Numbered from the stretch's first letter, positions 44,342 to 53,570 are shown. The stretch: DNA of 64,000 bases from Aquimarina intermedia (GCF_008124785.1 NZ_VNHU01000006.1:1-64000), one strand, 5' to 3'. Made by a program: numbers and translations. The notes: a model not told the origin generated them from the letters alone.

Positions 44342-44349
44342 TATCTTTG
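44342..44349 (+). promoter_or_regulatory. -7 box TATCTTTG of the second GIN gene
   Basis: TATCTTTG fits TAnnTTTG, 43 bp before the ATG at 44393. A TTG is 14 bp upstream (44325-44327), shorter than usual. Confidence 0.5.
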
Positions 44350-44392
44350 CACTAACAGTATCCGAATTATTGTTTTATCCAAAAATCACACT

Positions 44393-45259
44393 ATGAACAT
44401 CTTGAAACAACTACCTATCCTACTTGTATTAATCTTTGTTAGCGGTACGAGTATTGCTCAAAAAGAACGTCTTAAGGGAAATAAAATCGTAATGACCGAG
44501 CTTAGAGAAATTGATGCTTTTCATACCATCAAAGTTGAAGATAACTTTGAGATAAGCATTCAGGAAGGGTTAGAAAATTCGGTGGCCATCAAAGCTGATA
44601 GCAATGTACAAGATGCTATCATCCTTACAGTTCAAGATAGTATTCTCAAAATAGTTTCTGACAAAGACATACGACGCGCCAAATCGTTACATCTCACGAT
44701 TTCGTATACCAACATTTTAAAACATATTGAACTACGTAACGAGGTCAAATTGACTACTGCCGGTCTGGTAAATGCAGAAAAACTCTCTTTACACCTTTAT
44801 GACCAGACAGAAGCTTTTATGTCTACCGAGTCCACAAAATTTACTGCATACGCATATGGAAAAGCTTCGGGAGAGTTTCATACCAAAGCCGATGAAGTGT
44901 CTTATCAAGTAAATGAAAATTCGGAAATCCAAGGAATTGTTACTGCTGACAGCCTAAAGGTAGACTTGTACCAAAAAGGTTCTAGTAAATTGGAAGGAAA
45001 AGTTAACGGTGCATTAATACGTGTTGACAGTTCCACTAATTTTAGAGGAGAAAAACTTAGTATCAATACAGCTAAACTCATTGCCGAGGGAGGAAGTGAT
45101 TCTTATCTATTGGTTAATGAAGTTTGTACTATTGAAGCCAAAGATACCTCGGAGATTTATCTTCTGGGTGAGCCCAAAGTATATTTGGAAATTTTTAGCG
45201 GTGAAGCTTCACTTTATAAAAAGGGACTGGACTATTCTCCCGGATTATTAAAATTATAA
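44393..45259 (+). CDS. GIN-domain (DUF2807) exported protein
   Basis: 288 residues. Signal peptide (1-22, ending SIAQ). A DUF2807-like beta-helix follows: FHTIKVEDNFEISIQEGLENSVAIKADSN and repeated short strands. The ATSGA repeat of its relative at 41891 is absent, and the sequence is more diverse. It ends LDYSPGLLKL. It has its own promoter and terminators on both sides, so it is independent of the PadR operon. Function unknown. Confidence 0.82.
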   Translation: MNILKQLPILLVLIFVSGTSIAQKERLKGNKIVMTELREIDAFHTIKVEDNFEISIQEGLENSVAIKADSNVQDAIILTVQDSILKIVSDKDIRRAKSLHLTISYTNILKHIELRNEVKLTTAGLVNAEKLSLHLYDQTEAFMSTESTKFTAYAYGKASGEFHTKADEVSYQVNENSEIQGIVTADSLKVDLYQKGSSKLEGKVNGALIRVDSSTNFRGEKLSINTAKLIAEGGSDSYLLVNEVCTIEAKDTSEIYLLGEPKVYLEIFSGEASLYKKGLDYSPGLLKL

Positions 45260-45260
45260 A

Positions 45261-45306
45261 AAACAACCCCCAAACATGTTCAAAAGTTGAGGGGTTGATT
45301 TCAAAA
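45261..45306. terminator. Probable bidirectional terminator between the GIN gene and trxB
   Basis: CAACCCC (45264-45270) pairs with GGGGTTG (45291-45297) around a 20-bp loop; an A-run precedes and a T-rich stretch follows, suiting both convergent genes. Confidence 0.6.
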
Positions 45307-45324
45307 GTATAAATTTACCGCCAT

Positions 45325-46293
45325 TTAAGCAGTTACTTCTTCACCTGATTCTACAGTGGCAAGATATCGCTCGGCATCCAGGGCTGCCATACAACCGGTA
45401 CCTGCCGCAGTGATTGCCTGACGATATTCCTTATCTTGAACATCTCCAGAAGCAAACACACCAGGAACATTAGTTTTAGTCGTTTTTCCTTTTGTAATGA
45501 TATATCCGGTATCATCCATATCCAATTTACCTTTAAAAATTTCGGTATTCGGCTTATGACCAATAGCTATAAACAATCCGGTAATAGCGATCTCCTCTTT
45601 CTCTCCGCTTTGATTATTCACCATACGTAATCCTTCGACTACCTGATCTCCCAAGACCTCATCAACTTCGGTATTATAAAGTACTTTGATATTTGGAGTA
45701 TTATTGACACGATGCTGCATCGCTTTGGATGCTCTCATTTCGTCTTTTCTAACTAACATTGTTACACTTGAGCAGATATTTGCTAAGTATGTAGCCTCCT
45801 CGGCAGCAGTATCTCCTGCTCCCACAATTGCTACATCCTGACCTTTATAAAAGAATCCATCACAAACGGCACAGGCAGATACTCCCCCACCTCGTAAACG
45901 CTGTTCACTTGGCAGTCCTAAATATTTTGCTGTAGCACCTGTCGAAATGATGACTGTTTCTGCTTCAATTTCTTTTGAGTTATCAACGATCACTTTATGG
46001 ATACCTCCTAATTCTTTACTGAAATTTACTTCGGTTACCATCCCGATACGTACTTCGGTTCCAAAGCGCTCAGCTTGTTGTTGGAGTTGTACCATCATTG
46101 TAGGACCATCAATACCTTCAGGATACCCGGGAAAATTATCAACTTCGGTAGTTGTAGTTAATTGCCCACCGGGCTCCATACCTGTATACATAAGAGGTTT
46201 CATGTCAGCACGCGCTGCATAGATAGCTGCTGTATAGCCAGCAGGACCGGATCCTATAATAAGACACTTTACTTTTTCAATAGTTTCAGACAT
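45325..46293 (-). CDS. trxB: Thioredoxin-disulfide reductase
   Basis: 322 residues from ATG 46293; a TTG two codons earlier is less likely. FAD site GSGPAGY (14-20), redox-active pair C141-AV-C144 (CAVCDG), NADPH site VGAGDTAAEEATYL and the terminal FAD contact GVFASGDVQDKEYRQAITAAGTGCMAALDAE. It keeps thioredoxin reduced with NADPH. Typical length and all motifs intact. Preceded by a good promoter. Confidence 0.96.
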   Translation of the reverse strand: MSETIEKVKCLIIGSGPAGYTAAIYAARADMKPLMYTGMEPGGQLTTTTEVDNFPGYPEGIDGPTMMVQLQQQAERFGTEVRIGMVTEVNFSKELGGIHKVIVDNSKEIEAETVIISTGATAKYLGLPSEQRLRGGGVSACAVCDGFFYKGQDVAIVGAGDTAAEEATYLANICSSVTMLVRKDEMRASKAMQHRVNNTPNIKVLYNTEVDEVLGDQVVEGLRMVNNQSGEKEEIAITGLFIAIGHKPNTEIFKGKLDMDDTGYIITKGKTTKTNVPGVFASGDVQDKEYRQAITAAGTGCMAALDAERYLATVESGEEVTA

Positions 46294-46314
46294 AATCAAT
46301 TCAGTTTACATTGG

Positions 46315-46346
46315 TAAAAGTAGTAATTCGAGCTAAAAACTTACAA
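46315..46346 (-). promoter_or_regulatory. Promoter of trxB
   Basis: On the minus strand: TTG (46346-46344), 21 bp, TACTTTTA (46322-46315), 22 bp before the ATG. Confidence 0.55.
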
Positions 46347-46410
46347 TAAAGTTATTAAGAAAAGTTATAATCTTATAATATTAAGTTATGAAAAAACAGC
46401 CTAAGAGTTC

Positions 46411-46439
46411 TTGGATATCCCTTCTAAATGGTACATTTG
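46411..46439 (+). promoter_or_regulatory. Promoter of the TRIC-channel gene, near-perfect Bacteroidota consensus
   Basis: TTG (46411-46413), 18 bp, TACATTTG (46432-46439). It fits the TTG / TAnnTTTG pattern exactly and lies inside the longer frame that starts at the same TTG, which settles the true start downstream. Confidence 0.8.
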
Positions 46440-46455
46440 CCCAAAATTTCAATCA

Positions 46456-47091
46456 ATGGTTATTGAGCTTACCGTATTTGATATACTCGATATTTTAGGA
46501 ACGATGGCATTTACGATCTCAGGTGCTTTGAGTGCTATGAACCGTAGACTTGATTTATTCGGTATTTTCATTATTGCATTTGTTACCTCTGTGGGTGGAG
46601 GTACCGTACGGGATGTACTCATTGGCCAGACCCCCGTGGTTTGGATGCAGAATACAACTACTATTTATTTAATTAGCTTGGTTACCCTCTTCGCAATTGT
46701 TTTCAGAAACAAACTTGATTATCTTAAAAAATCAGTCTTTTTATTTGATACTATAGGATTAGGGATTTTTACAATTACAGGAGTAGAAACTGGTATTAGA
46801 GCAGGCTTAGACCCTATTGTTTCTGTTGCTTTGGGAACTATTACTGGATGTTTTGGAGGTGTAATACGAGATATATTATGTAATGAAATTCCGGTAATCT
46901 TTAGAAAGGAAATTTACGCTACGGTTACCATCGTTGGGGGAATCTGCTTTATGTTTATGTATAGCATTGGCTTAGATATGACATTGACCTATATCGCTAC
47001 TACACTTCTAATTATTGTTATACGGTTATTAGTAGTGACTTACCAGATAACGTTACCCTCGTTTACAGTAAAAAACCCCAACATTGATTGA
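46456..47091 (+). CDS. TRIC-type (UPF0126) cation channel
   Basis: 211 residues from ATG 46456. Two repeats of three helices, each with the family glycines: FTISGALSAMNRRLDLFGIFIIAFVTSVGGGTVRDVLIG and GLGIFTITGVETGIRAGLDPIVSVALGTITGCFGGVIRDIL. Bacterial TRIC proteins are homotrimeric monovalent-cation channels of the inner membrane. A start at 46411 would put the promoter inside the gene. Single gene. Confidence 0.93.
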   Translation: MVIELTVFDILDILGTMAFTISGALSAMNRRLDLFGIFIIAFVTSVGGGTVRDVLIGQTPVVWMQNTTTIYLISLVTLFAIVFRNKLDYLKKSVFLFDTIGLGIFTITGVETGIRAGLDPIVSVALGTITGCFGGVIRDILCNEIPVIFRKEIYATVTIVGGICFMFMYSIGLDMTLTYIATTLLIIVIRLLVVTYQITLPSFTVKNPNID

Positions 47092-47166
47092 ATTAATTAA
47101 AAATCAGTACCTTAAACAAATTATAAAATTTTTATTTTCCCGATTTAATCTAAAATCCTACTAGTT

Positions 47167-47697
47167 ATGTCAAGCATTTTTAATCAAGTTTTAATACTTT
47201 TCTCTACACTGTTTAATGTCAATTCTGAAATAGTGGCAGATAGGTCAGAGCTTCTTCTGGATTTACAGAACCAAACTGCGACTATTACCTATTATGATTT
47301 GGAAACATCTGAAAATGTTGAAAAATTATTTATCCAAGAAGATTTAAAGCGTATAAAGCAAGCTACGAAGTTTAACTCCTCCTACGAATTTCTTAGTTTA
47401 TCTAACGTTGCCGTAGAAGCCAAAAAAAATTCTGTAGATATCACAATCACCTTTACGTTTGACAAATTTAGTGATGTAGGTAAGTTTATTAATCTCAAAT
47501 TAGTAGATGGTAACATCATCTATCCTCAAATGGAGATGGAAAAAGTGACTTCATCCAACGGCAAGAAAATGAGACTAGAAGAGTTAGATGTGATAGCATG
47601 GGATGCTACAACGAAAATTTTTGAATTAGCTATCAAACGTGATAAGAACATTGATAAGTATCAAAATTTTGAAACTATTGCGCCTTATTTTGAGTAA
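47167..47697 (+). CDS. Hypothetical protein
   Basis: 176 residues. A short hydrophobic N-terminus (VLILFSTLFNV) may be a weak signal sequence. The rest alternates beta-type strands: ELLLDLQNQTATITYYDLETSENV, NSVDITITFTFD and FINLKLVDGNIIYP. No family is recognised; the pattern could be a lipid-binding beta barrel. Read alone, with spacer on both sides. Confidence 0.6.
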   Translation: MSSIFNQVLILFSTLFNVNSEIVADRSELLLDLQNQTATITYYDLETSENVEKLFIQEDLKRIKQATKFNSSYEFLSLSNVAVEAKKNSVDITITFTFDKFSDVGKFINLKLVDGNIIYPQMEMEKVTSSNGKKMRLEELDVIAWDATTKIFELAIKRDKNIDKYQNFETIAPYFE

Positions 47698-47776
47698 CAA
47701 AACCTAACAGCAAAACAAAAATTTTAGGTAAAACACTTTTCATTGCATCAACCAGTATCATTTTAAAAAAGCTCAG

Positions 47777-47784
47777 TATCTTTG
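47777..47784 (+). promoter_or_regulatory. -7 box TATCTTTG before the CNGKC-protein gene
   Basis: Exact TAnnTTTG, 22 bp before the GTG at 47807. No TTG at 17-21 bp upstream, so activation may be needed. Confidence 0.5.
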
Positions 47785-47806
47785 TTGAAAATTTTTTCAA
47801 TCCATT

Positions 47807-48193
47807 GTGAGGATTCTGTTTTCTATACTATTACTGGCGACATTTGTTCTACGGCCTGCAATTGAGATAAGTAATATCCTCTATTACCAACTTAATATTG
47901 ATTACATCGTTGAAAAATATTGTGTAAACAAAGAGCGTCCCAGCCTTAATTGTAATGGAAAATGTTATTTAATGAGTCAAATAAAGACTCAAACCCCATC
48001 GCAAGAGAAGACACCTAAAACTACTATAAGTACTAAGGCTTTCATCCCCTTATTTTTTGAAGATCTATCTGTCCAAATTGAACAAAACAACAACTTTGCC
48101 ATAGCACCAAGCCCGAATTGGAAGTATGCTATATTACAGATGCAATCCTTCACCTCAACGCTAGATCATCCTCCCGAATTTTATTTTTCTTAA
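47807..48193 (+). CDS. Small membrane/exported protein with CNGKC motif, upstream of a TonB receptor
   Basis: 128 residues, GTG start. A hydrophobic N-terminus (1-20) and then NILYYQLNIDYIVEKYC, C49-N-G-K-C53 (NCNGKCYL). The cysteines at 39, 49 and 53 could bind a metal or form a disulfide. The family recurs next to TonB receptors and PepSY proteins in Bacteroidota; it is not named here. The C-terminal half is polar and ends PPEFYFS. First gene of a probable metal or iron uptake unit. Confidence 0.75.
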   Translation: MRILFSILLLATFVLRPAIEISNILYYQLNIDYIVEKYCVNKERPSLNCNGKCYLMSQIKTQTPSQEKTPKTTISTKAFIPLFFEDLSVQIEQNNNFAIAPSPNWKYAILQMQSFTSTLDHPPEFYFS

Positions 48194-48281
48194 GGTTAAC
48201 AACTTGTATCATAAACGGTATTTCTGTTTATGACATAACTCTACAATCAAATTTAAAATTAATATCATCTGAAAAAGATGT

Positions 48282-48309
48282 CTATGAATGACAATTGTTC
48301 ATTTCATAG
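48282..48309. promoter_or_regulatory. Imperfect palindrome before the TonB receptor gene, possible operator
   Basis: CTATGAATGAC-AATT-GTTCATTTCATAG is a near-symmetrical 28-bp sequence centred on CAATTG, with one or two bulged bases. It lies in the 187-bp gap ahead of the receptor. A metalloregulator such as Fur is one possible binder, but the sequence is not a canonical Fur box. Confidence 0.35.
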
Positions 48310-48335
48310 CGATATCTAGCATTTGAAAATCAAAA

Positions 48336-48363
48336 CTTCTACCTGTACTATAATAGGTAGAAG
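48336..48363 (+). other. Hairpin 18 bp before the TonB receptor start
   Basis: CTTCTACCT (48336-48344), 10-bp loop, AGGTAGAAG (48355-48363), a 9-bp perfect stem. No T-run follows, so it is not a typical terminator; it may affect ribosome access or message stability. Confidence 0.55.
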
Positions 48364-48380
48364 CTACTACTTATACACTC

Positions 48381-50750
48381 ATGACAACAAAATATACAGC
48401 ATTAATTTTGCTTCTACTCAGCAATTTATTGAACGCACAACAGGAATATACAGGTATCGTAACCGATGAGTTTACAAATCCTATCTCGGGAGCGACAGTA
48501 ATTGACCTATTACACCCTAAGAATGGGGTGGTAACAAATAATGACGGTTTTTTTAAAATCCTATTATATGATTCGACAAAAGTTTCGATACAATTTATTG
48601 GTTACCATGCTAAAGAACTTGAATTATCGACATCGCTAAATCAAATTTCATTGCAACAGGAAAACATCCTCTTAAGTGAAGTACTTATTACTTCTGCAAG
48701 TCGTGAATTACAGAGACGATCTGACATTCCCAGAGCTATCGGAATCCTAAGCGCAAAGGATATTAAAGAATCCAAAGCTTTTGGTATTGATCAATTAGTC
48801 AATCAAATTAGCGGAGTTTATATGTCCACCTCGCAAGCGGCCAGCAATGAGCAACATTTTATGGCTGTTAGATCTCCTATTTCAACCAAGGCCTTGTTTC
48901 TATACCTAGAAGATGGTATGCCTATTAGACCCACTTCAGTATTTAATCATAATGCATTATTAGAGATGAATGATCTGTCTTTTGACAGAATTGAAGTGTT
49001 GAAAGGTCCGGCTTCAAGTATCTATGGAAGCGAGGCTATTGGTGGCAGTTTCAATTTTGTAACCAAAAAGCCAACGGATACTTTAAGCGGATCTCTTGGT
49101 TTTCAGACCAATGATCTTGGACTAACAAGATATGACGTTGAAGTTTCTAACGAAACTTCAGAGACTTTTGGTTTTTATTTAGGTTCACAGTATACATTTC
49201 GTAACGACGGACCTGTGGCTCATAGTGATTATGAGAAATTTGCAACAACCTTCAAAACAGTTATCGACTTCTCCCCCAGCCTAAAATGGACGACGGTTAC
49301 AGACCTCATTCAATATCGATCTGATATGAGTGGATCGCTTAACGAAAAAGATTATCGCGAAGGAAATTATCAAAGTGATCAGACTTTTACTCAACGAGAT
49401 GCCTTAGCGTTTAGATCGAGAAACACGCTCGACATGATTTGGAATAATAAAGCCAAAACTACAGCCAATTTTGTCTTTAGAAGTAATCAAATGGATCAAA
49501 ATCCATCTTATCGTATACGTCAGTTTCGTAATCAGGGACAGTTGACTGGTATTGGTTCGGGAGAAATAAACAGCAATCAATACAATAGTTATGTAGGACT
49601 TATCCAACACAGACAACGTTTTAATTATATGAAAAGCTCCTTAATTACTGGAGCATCCATAGATTATTCTCCGCAGAAATACAGTGCAGAAACAACTGCT
49701 GTCCTTTTAGATCCAGCGACAGGTAAGAATTTAGGTTTTACATTAAACGCCGGAGATTATATTCTCAATTACGAAGCTAATATTTTAAACTATGCCGGAT
49801 ATATTCAATATGAAATATCTCCTATCAGAGCTTTGAAACTTACTGCAGCTCTTCGTTATGATAGATTCGAATACGATTACAACAATTTAGCTGCTACACA
49901 GGAGACCTATGAAAATCAAGAGCGATTTGATAATTGGACACCAAAATTAGGGATTAATTATACTATTACCAATCAATCAGGAGTGTATACCAACTACTCT
50001 CAAGGTTTTACTCCGCCACAAGTTTCAACATTATATCGAAGCAAAAATGAACTAACAGGCATCAAACCCAGTATCTACCATAATTATGAAATAGGAGGTT
50101 ATTTTAACTCCGGTTCCAGATGGAAACTGGATGTAGCATTGTATGTTCTAGATGGAAAAAATACTTTAATTACGTTACGCAACGCGGATGACACATTTTT
50201 AAGCACAAATGCCGGAGCTACCAGATCGTATGGTATTGAATATGGAATTACGTATACACCGATAAAAAACATAAGTTTAACTCATAACGGTAGTTATGCC
50301 AAACATCGCTATGTCGATTTTTTTGACAGAGGAATTGATTACTCCAACACCGATAGAGAAACCGCGCCTAATTTATTGGGAAACTCTTCAGTAACTTACC
50401 GAACTTCTTTTTCCAATAAACTTGGCGTTAGCCTTACTGCTTCTCATGAACTTGTCGGAAAATATGCTACCTGTTATGAAAATCAAATTATTGTAACTAA
50501 GGAAGCCGGCGACAGTATGACAGACGCTAATGGGAACCCTGTCACGGATACAGCTACCTACTCTGGACACAATATTTTTAATCTGAGAGCAACCGTAAAT
50601 ATTTACAATCTGGAGGTTTGGGGACATGTACTGAATATTTTTGATTCGCTATATGCTGCAAGAGCATCATATAGCCCCTACACAAATCAAAATAATTACA
50701 CTATTGGTACACCTAGAGCCTTCCATTTTGGAGTGCGTTATAATTTTTAA
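48381..50750 (+). CDS. TonB-dependent receptor, probable iron/siderophore or metal uptake
   Basis: 789 residues. Signal peptide (1-19, ending LNAQ), carboxypeptidase-like domain (about 20-95), plug with IPRAIGILSAKDIKES, QISGVYMSTS, LYLEDGMPIRP and IEVLKGPASSIYGSEAIGG, then the barrel ending AFHFGVRYNF with the C-terminal phenylalanine. The plug is of the siderophore/vitamin B12 type rather than SusC. The following PepSY gene is typical of iron-uptake loci, so iron or a chelate is the best guess. Confidence 0.92.
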   Translation: MTTKYTALILLLLSNLLNAQQEYTGIVTDEFTNPISGATVIDLLHPKNGVVTNNDGFFKILLYDSTKVSIQFIGYHAKELELSTSLNQISLQQENILLSEVLITSASRELQRRSDIPRAIGILSAKDIKESKAFGIDQLVNQISGVYMSTSQAASNEQHFMAVRSPISTKALFLYLEDGMPIRPTSVFNHNALLEMNDLSFDRIEVLKGPASSIYGSEAIGGSFNFVTKKPTDTLSGSLGFQTNDLGLTRYDVEVSNETSETFGFYLGSQYTFRNDGPVAHSDYEKFATTFKTVIDFSPSLKWTTVTDLIQYRSDMSGSLNEKDYREGNYQSDQTFTQRDALAFRSRNTLDMIWNNKAKTTANFVFRSNQMDQNPSYRIRQFRNQGQLTGIGSGEINSNQYNSYVGLIQHRQRFNYMKSSLITGASIDYSPQKYSAETTAVLLDPATGKNLGFTLNAGDYILNYEANILNYAGYIQYEISPIRALKLTAALRYDRFEYDYNNLAATQETYENQERFDNWTPKLGINYTITNQSGVYTNYSQGFTPPQVSTLYRSKNELTGIKPSIYHNYEIGGYFNSGSRWKLDVALYVLDGKNTLITLRNADDTFLSTNAGATRSYGIEYGITYTPIKNISLTHNGSYAKHRYVDFFDRGIDYSNTDRETAPNLLGNSSVTYRTSFSNKLGVSLTASHELVGKYATCYENQIIVTKEAGDSMTDANGNPVTDTATYSGHNIFNLRATVNIYNLEVWGHVLNIFDSLYAARASYSPYTNQNNYTIGTPRAFHFGVRYNF

Positions 50751-50765
50751 CTAATTCAACATGCC

Positions 50766-50799
50766 GAGGACTTGTAGCATTAGTTAATAACAAGTCCTC
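50766..50799 (+). terminator. Intercistronic hairpin, possible attenuator
   Basis: GAGGACTTGT (50766-50775) pairs perfectly with ACAAGTCCTC (50790-50799), followed by ATCTTTATC. It is between the receptor and PepSY genes, 16 bp before the latter's ATG; it may reduce PepSY expression relative to the receptor. Confidence 0.6.
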
Positions 50800-50815
50800 A
50801 TCTTTATCAGATACT

Positions 50816-52066
50816 ATGAAAAAAAATAAAAAATTGAATCAATGGCTTTGGAAATGGCACTTTATTGCCGGCTTGATTTCATTACCGTTTATTCTGATCC
50901 TTTCAATCACTGGTGGTATTTACTTGTTTAAATCTATCTACGAAGAACCAATTTACAAAGAAATAAAGGAGGTGATACCTGACGGTGAAGCATTGTCCTA
51001 TCAGGAACAGTGGAAAATTGCGAAGGAAAATGCGCTTACAAAACCATCTGCTGTTGTAGTGCCAACAACTACTACAGAAGCAACCGAATTTGTATCAGGG
51101 CGATTTGGCAATGCTACCAGTATATTTATAGATCCTTACAAGGGAGAAGTATCCGGTGAACTATTGCCTAAAAATTCTTTTATGTTCAAAATTCGTAAAT
51201 TACACGGAGAGCTTCTACTGGGTAAAACTGGCACTCTATTGATAGAATTGGTTGCCAGTTGGATGGTAGTACTTATCATTACAGGGCTTTTTATCTGGTG
51301 GCCCGCCAGAGGTTGGCGAATTAAAGGTTTTTTTGTACCACGAATTAAAAGCGGTAAACAAACCTTTTACAGAGACCTACACGCTATTACCGGATTTTGG
51401 ATTTCTATACTTTTGCTAATCACCTTGGCAGGAGGCTTCCCCTGGACCGATGTATTTGGTAATAACTTTAAGTGGGTACAAAAAATCACTCATACAGGAT
51501 TTCCGAATGACTGGAATGGTACTACGATTATCTCCACTCGGGATGGACTTCCTATCACACTTGATCAAATGATAGCTACCGCAAAACAGGAGAAGCTTCC
51601 CGGCATTACAAAAATAACGTTACCTCAAAATAAAACTGGTGTGTTTAGTGTATCTAATACTTATCCTCTAGATCAATCACAACAAATCATGCTGCATTTT
51701 GATCAATACACAGGTAAAACGTTGGTGAAAAAAAAGTGGGATGATGTAGGTGTTTTAATGCGAAGCCGTATGTGGGTAATGGCATTTCATCAAGGTCAGT
51801 TTGGCAACTGGAATTGGTTGCTAATGCTCTTTACAGCCTTATTTTTGATTGTAATAAGTGTAGCCGCGATTACGCACTATTTGGTAAGAAAACGAAAAAA
51901 CATTTGGGGCGTTCCCAATGTACCTTCCAGTTTTACCGCAGGGTATTGGGTGTTGGGAAGTATTATTTTCCTAAGTGTTGTCTTTCCGCTTTTTGGCGCT
52001 AGTATTTTACTCATAGCAACCACAAACTATATATTTCGTAAGAAAAAACAATTTACATCTTTATGA
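50816..52066 (+). CDS. PepSY-associated transmembrane protein
   Basis: 416 residues with four membrane helices (about 18-40, 140-160, 190-212, 340-365) plus a C-terminal one (about 380-405). N-terminal WKWHFIAGLISLPFILILSITGGIYLF and RDLHAITGFWISILLLITLAGG carry the paired histidines expected in PepSY-TM proteins linked to ferric reduction. Located right after a TonB receptor, it probably reduces or releases the imported iron complex at the inner membrane. Confidence 0.9.
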   Translation: MKKNKKLNQWLWKWHFIAGLISLPFILILSITGGIYLFKSIYEEPIYKEIKEVIPDGEALSYQEQWKIAKENALTKPSAVVVPTTTTEATEFVSGRFGNATSIFIDPYKGEVSGELLPKNSFMFKIRKLHGELLLGKTGTLLIELVASWMVVLIITGLFIWWPARGWRIKGFFVPRIKSGKQTFYRDLHAITGFWISILLLITLAGGFPWTDVFGNNFKWVQKITHTGFPNDWNGTTIISTRDGLPITLDQMIATAKQEKLPGITKITLPQNKTGVFSVSNTYPLDQSQQIMLHFDQYTGKTLVKKKWDDVGVLMRSRMWVMAFHQGQFGNWNWLLMLFTALFLIVISVAAITHYLVRKRKNIWGVPNVPSSFTAGYWVLGSIIFLSVVFPLFGASILLIATTNYIFRKKKQFTSL

Positions 52067-52189
52067 CCTGAAAGACTTTCATCAAAAAACTGGATTTTTT
52101 TCTAGTGTACAACTATTTGTAAGAATTTACGTTTATATCAAAAAAATACTGAGAAGTATCAATATATTTGAATGATAAAAAATTATATT

Positions 52190-52636
52190 ATGACTAAACT
52201 AAGTAACCTAGTATTTATACTTACAGCCTTACTTCTTACGTACAGCTGTGATTCCCTATCTAAAGAAGAAGAAGCTTTTGATAAAAAAATGCAAGAAATA
52301 ATCGATGTTCACGATGAAGTGATGCCAAAAATGGGAGAAATGAGCGCATTGATTAAAAATCTTGAGTCAAAAATTGACACTACAAATGCTACTAGAAATT
52401 ATAAACAAGCGCAACAAAATTTAAAAGACGGATATGATTTTATGATGGAATGGATGAGCGATTTTAGTCAGAAATTTCCACATGATGATAAAAACAAAGA
52501 ACTCTCTAATGAAGAGCTCAATGTTAAAATGAAAATTTTAGAGCAAGAGGAAGTCGAAGTCAAAGAATTGAGAGATCAAATTAATTCAAGCATTCAAAAC
52601 GCCAAATCAGTATTAAAAATTACTGAAGAGGAATAG
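52190..52636 (+). CDS. Helical lipoprotein
   Basis: 148 residues from ATG 52190. An exact -7 box TATATTTG at 52163-52170 places transcription start about 52177, after the earlier ATG at 52172, so the later ATG is the true one. Lipobox TYSC (Cys20), then an all-helical, Met/Lys/Glu-rich body (KMQEIIDVHDEVMPKMGEMSALIK), likely a coiled coil on a membrane. It is of a type often labelled viral A-type inclusion protein in Flavobacteriia, a misleading name. Function unknown. Confidence 0.8.
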   Translation: MTKLSNLVFILTALLLTYSCDSLSKEEEAFDKKMQEIIDVHDEVMPKMGEMSALIKNLESKIDTTNATRNYKQAQQNLKDGYDFMMEWMSDFSQKFPHDDKNKELSNEELNVKMKILEQEEVEVKELRDQINSSIQNAKSVLKITEEE

Positions 52637-52686
52637 TCTTAAAAACTGGAGAAAATTATATTTTAGCAGCAACAAATCATATATTC

Positions 52687-53499
52687 ATGAATAAGTTATA
52701 TACCCTATTTATTCTTCTTGTAGTCTCGTTTCAAACGATGAATGCTCAGAAGAAAAAAGATCTACTTGAAGAAATTAATCAATTACGTCAGGAACTTAGA
52801 GTTTCGCAAGGCCAAGTAAGTGATTACCAGCGCAAAGAGGTAGCCAGTCAAGCACAAATTGCCTCACTAGAAAAACAGGTTGAAGATCTACGAGAATCTA
52901 ACACCTCCTTACTTTCTAATATGGGGAGTTTCACTGCGCTATCAAAGAAAAAAGCAGAAAATCTAGAGTCTTCTTTAGTTAGTTTACAGTTAAAAGACAA
53001 AAAGATTAATGCAATTAATGATGCTTTTAGCAAAAATGACTCAATTAAATTAGCGGTACTTACAAAGTTCAAACAAGCCGTTGGTAACGATGCAGCTATC
53101 GGTGTTCAACAAGGAGCTGTTTATATTACCATACCTAATAGCCTACTTTTTGGCGATGATGATAAAAATTATAGTCTTCAAGATAAGTCTAAAGCCTTAT
53201 TGAGCCGTATAGGTACTGTGCTGGTTGCTAATCCTGATCTAAAAATTGCTGTTGAAGGTAATAGCAATGCTCTTAAATTTGAAAAAACTGAATTGAGAAG
53301 TAACTGGGATTTGAGTTCATTACAGGCCGCTGCTGTTATCCAAAGTTTACAAGAAGAGTTTAAAGTACTTCCCAAACAAATGGAAGTCTTGGGAAAAAGT
53401 GAATATGCTACTGAAGGAATTGAAACCGTTACACGAATTCGTGTTGATCCGGGTTTCAAAGACTTTTATATTCAGATCAAAGATAATATGAAGGAGTAA
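52687..53499 (+). CDS. OmpA/MotB-like protein with coiled coil
   Basis: 270 residues. Signal peptide (1-20, ending MNAQ), a long coiled coil (about 24-110, LLEEINQLRQELRVSQGQVSDYQRK), then a C-terminal OmpA-like domain (about 130-265: GAVYITIPNSLLFGDDDKNYSLQDKSKALLSRIGTVLVANPDLKIAVEGNSN). The peptidoglycan-binding residues of standard OmpA (the NxxLSxxRA motif) are changed here to LRSNWDLSSLQAAAVI. It probably bridges the outer membrane and wall. It follows the lipoprotein by 50 bp. Confidence 0.87.
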   Translation: MNKLYTLFILLVVSFQTMNAQKKKDLLEEINQLRQELRVSQGQVSDYQRKEVASQAQIASLEKQVEDLRESNTSLLSNMGSFTALSKKKAENLESSLVSLQLKDKKINAINDAFSKNDSIKLAVLTKFKQAVGNDAAIGVQQGAVYITIPNSLLFGDDDKNYSLQDKSKALLSRIGTVLVANPDLKIAVEGNSNALKFEKTELRSNWDLSSLQAAAVIQSLQEEFKVLPKQMEVLGKSEYATEGIETVTRIRVDPGFKDFYIQIKDNMKE

Positions 53500-53520
53500 T
53501 CTTCTTACTTAGCTATAAAC

Positions 53521-53552
53521 AAAAAAATCTTACATCATCGTAAGATTTTTTT
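53521..53552 (+). terminator. Terminator after the OmpA-like gene
   Basis: AAAAAAATCTTAC, loop ATCATC, GTAAGATTTTTTTT: a 13-bp stem with T-tract, also ahead of the next operator. Confidence 0.9.
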
Positions 53553-53570
53553 TGTTTACAGCTGTTCTAT

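Noticed and set aside
41891..45259. GIN, serine hydrolase and second GIN genes as one operon
   Set aside because: A strong terminator at 44216-44249 and a -7 box at 44342 separate the second GIN gene.
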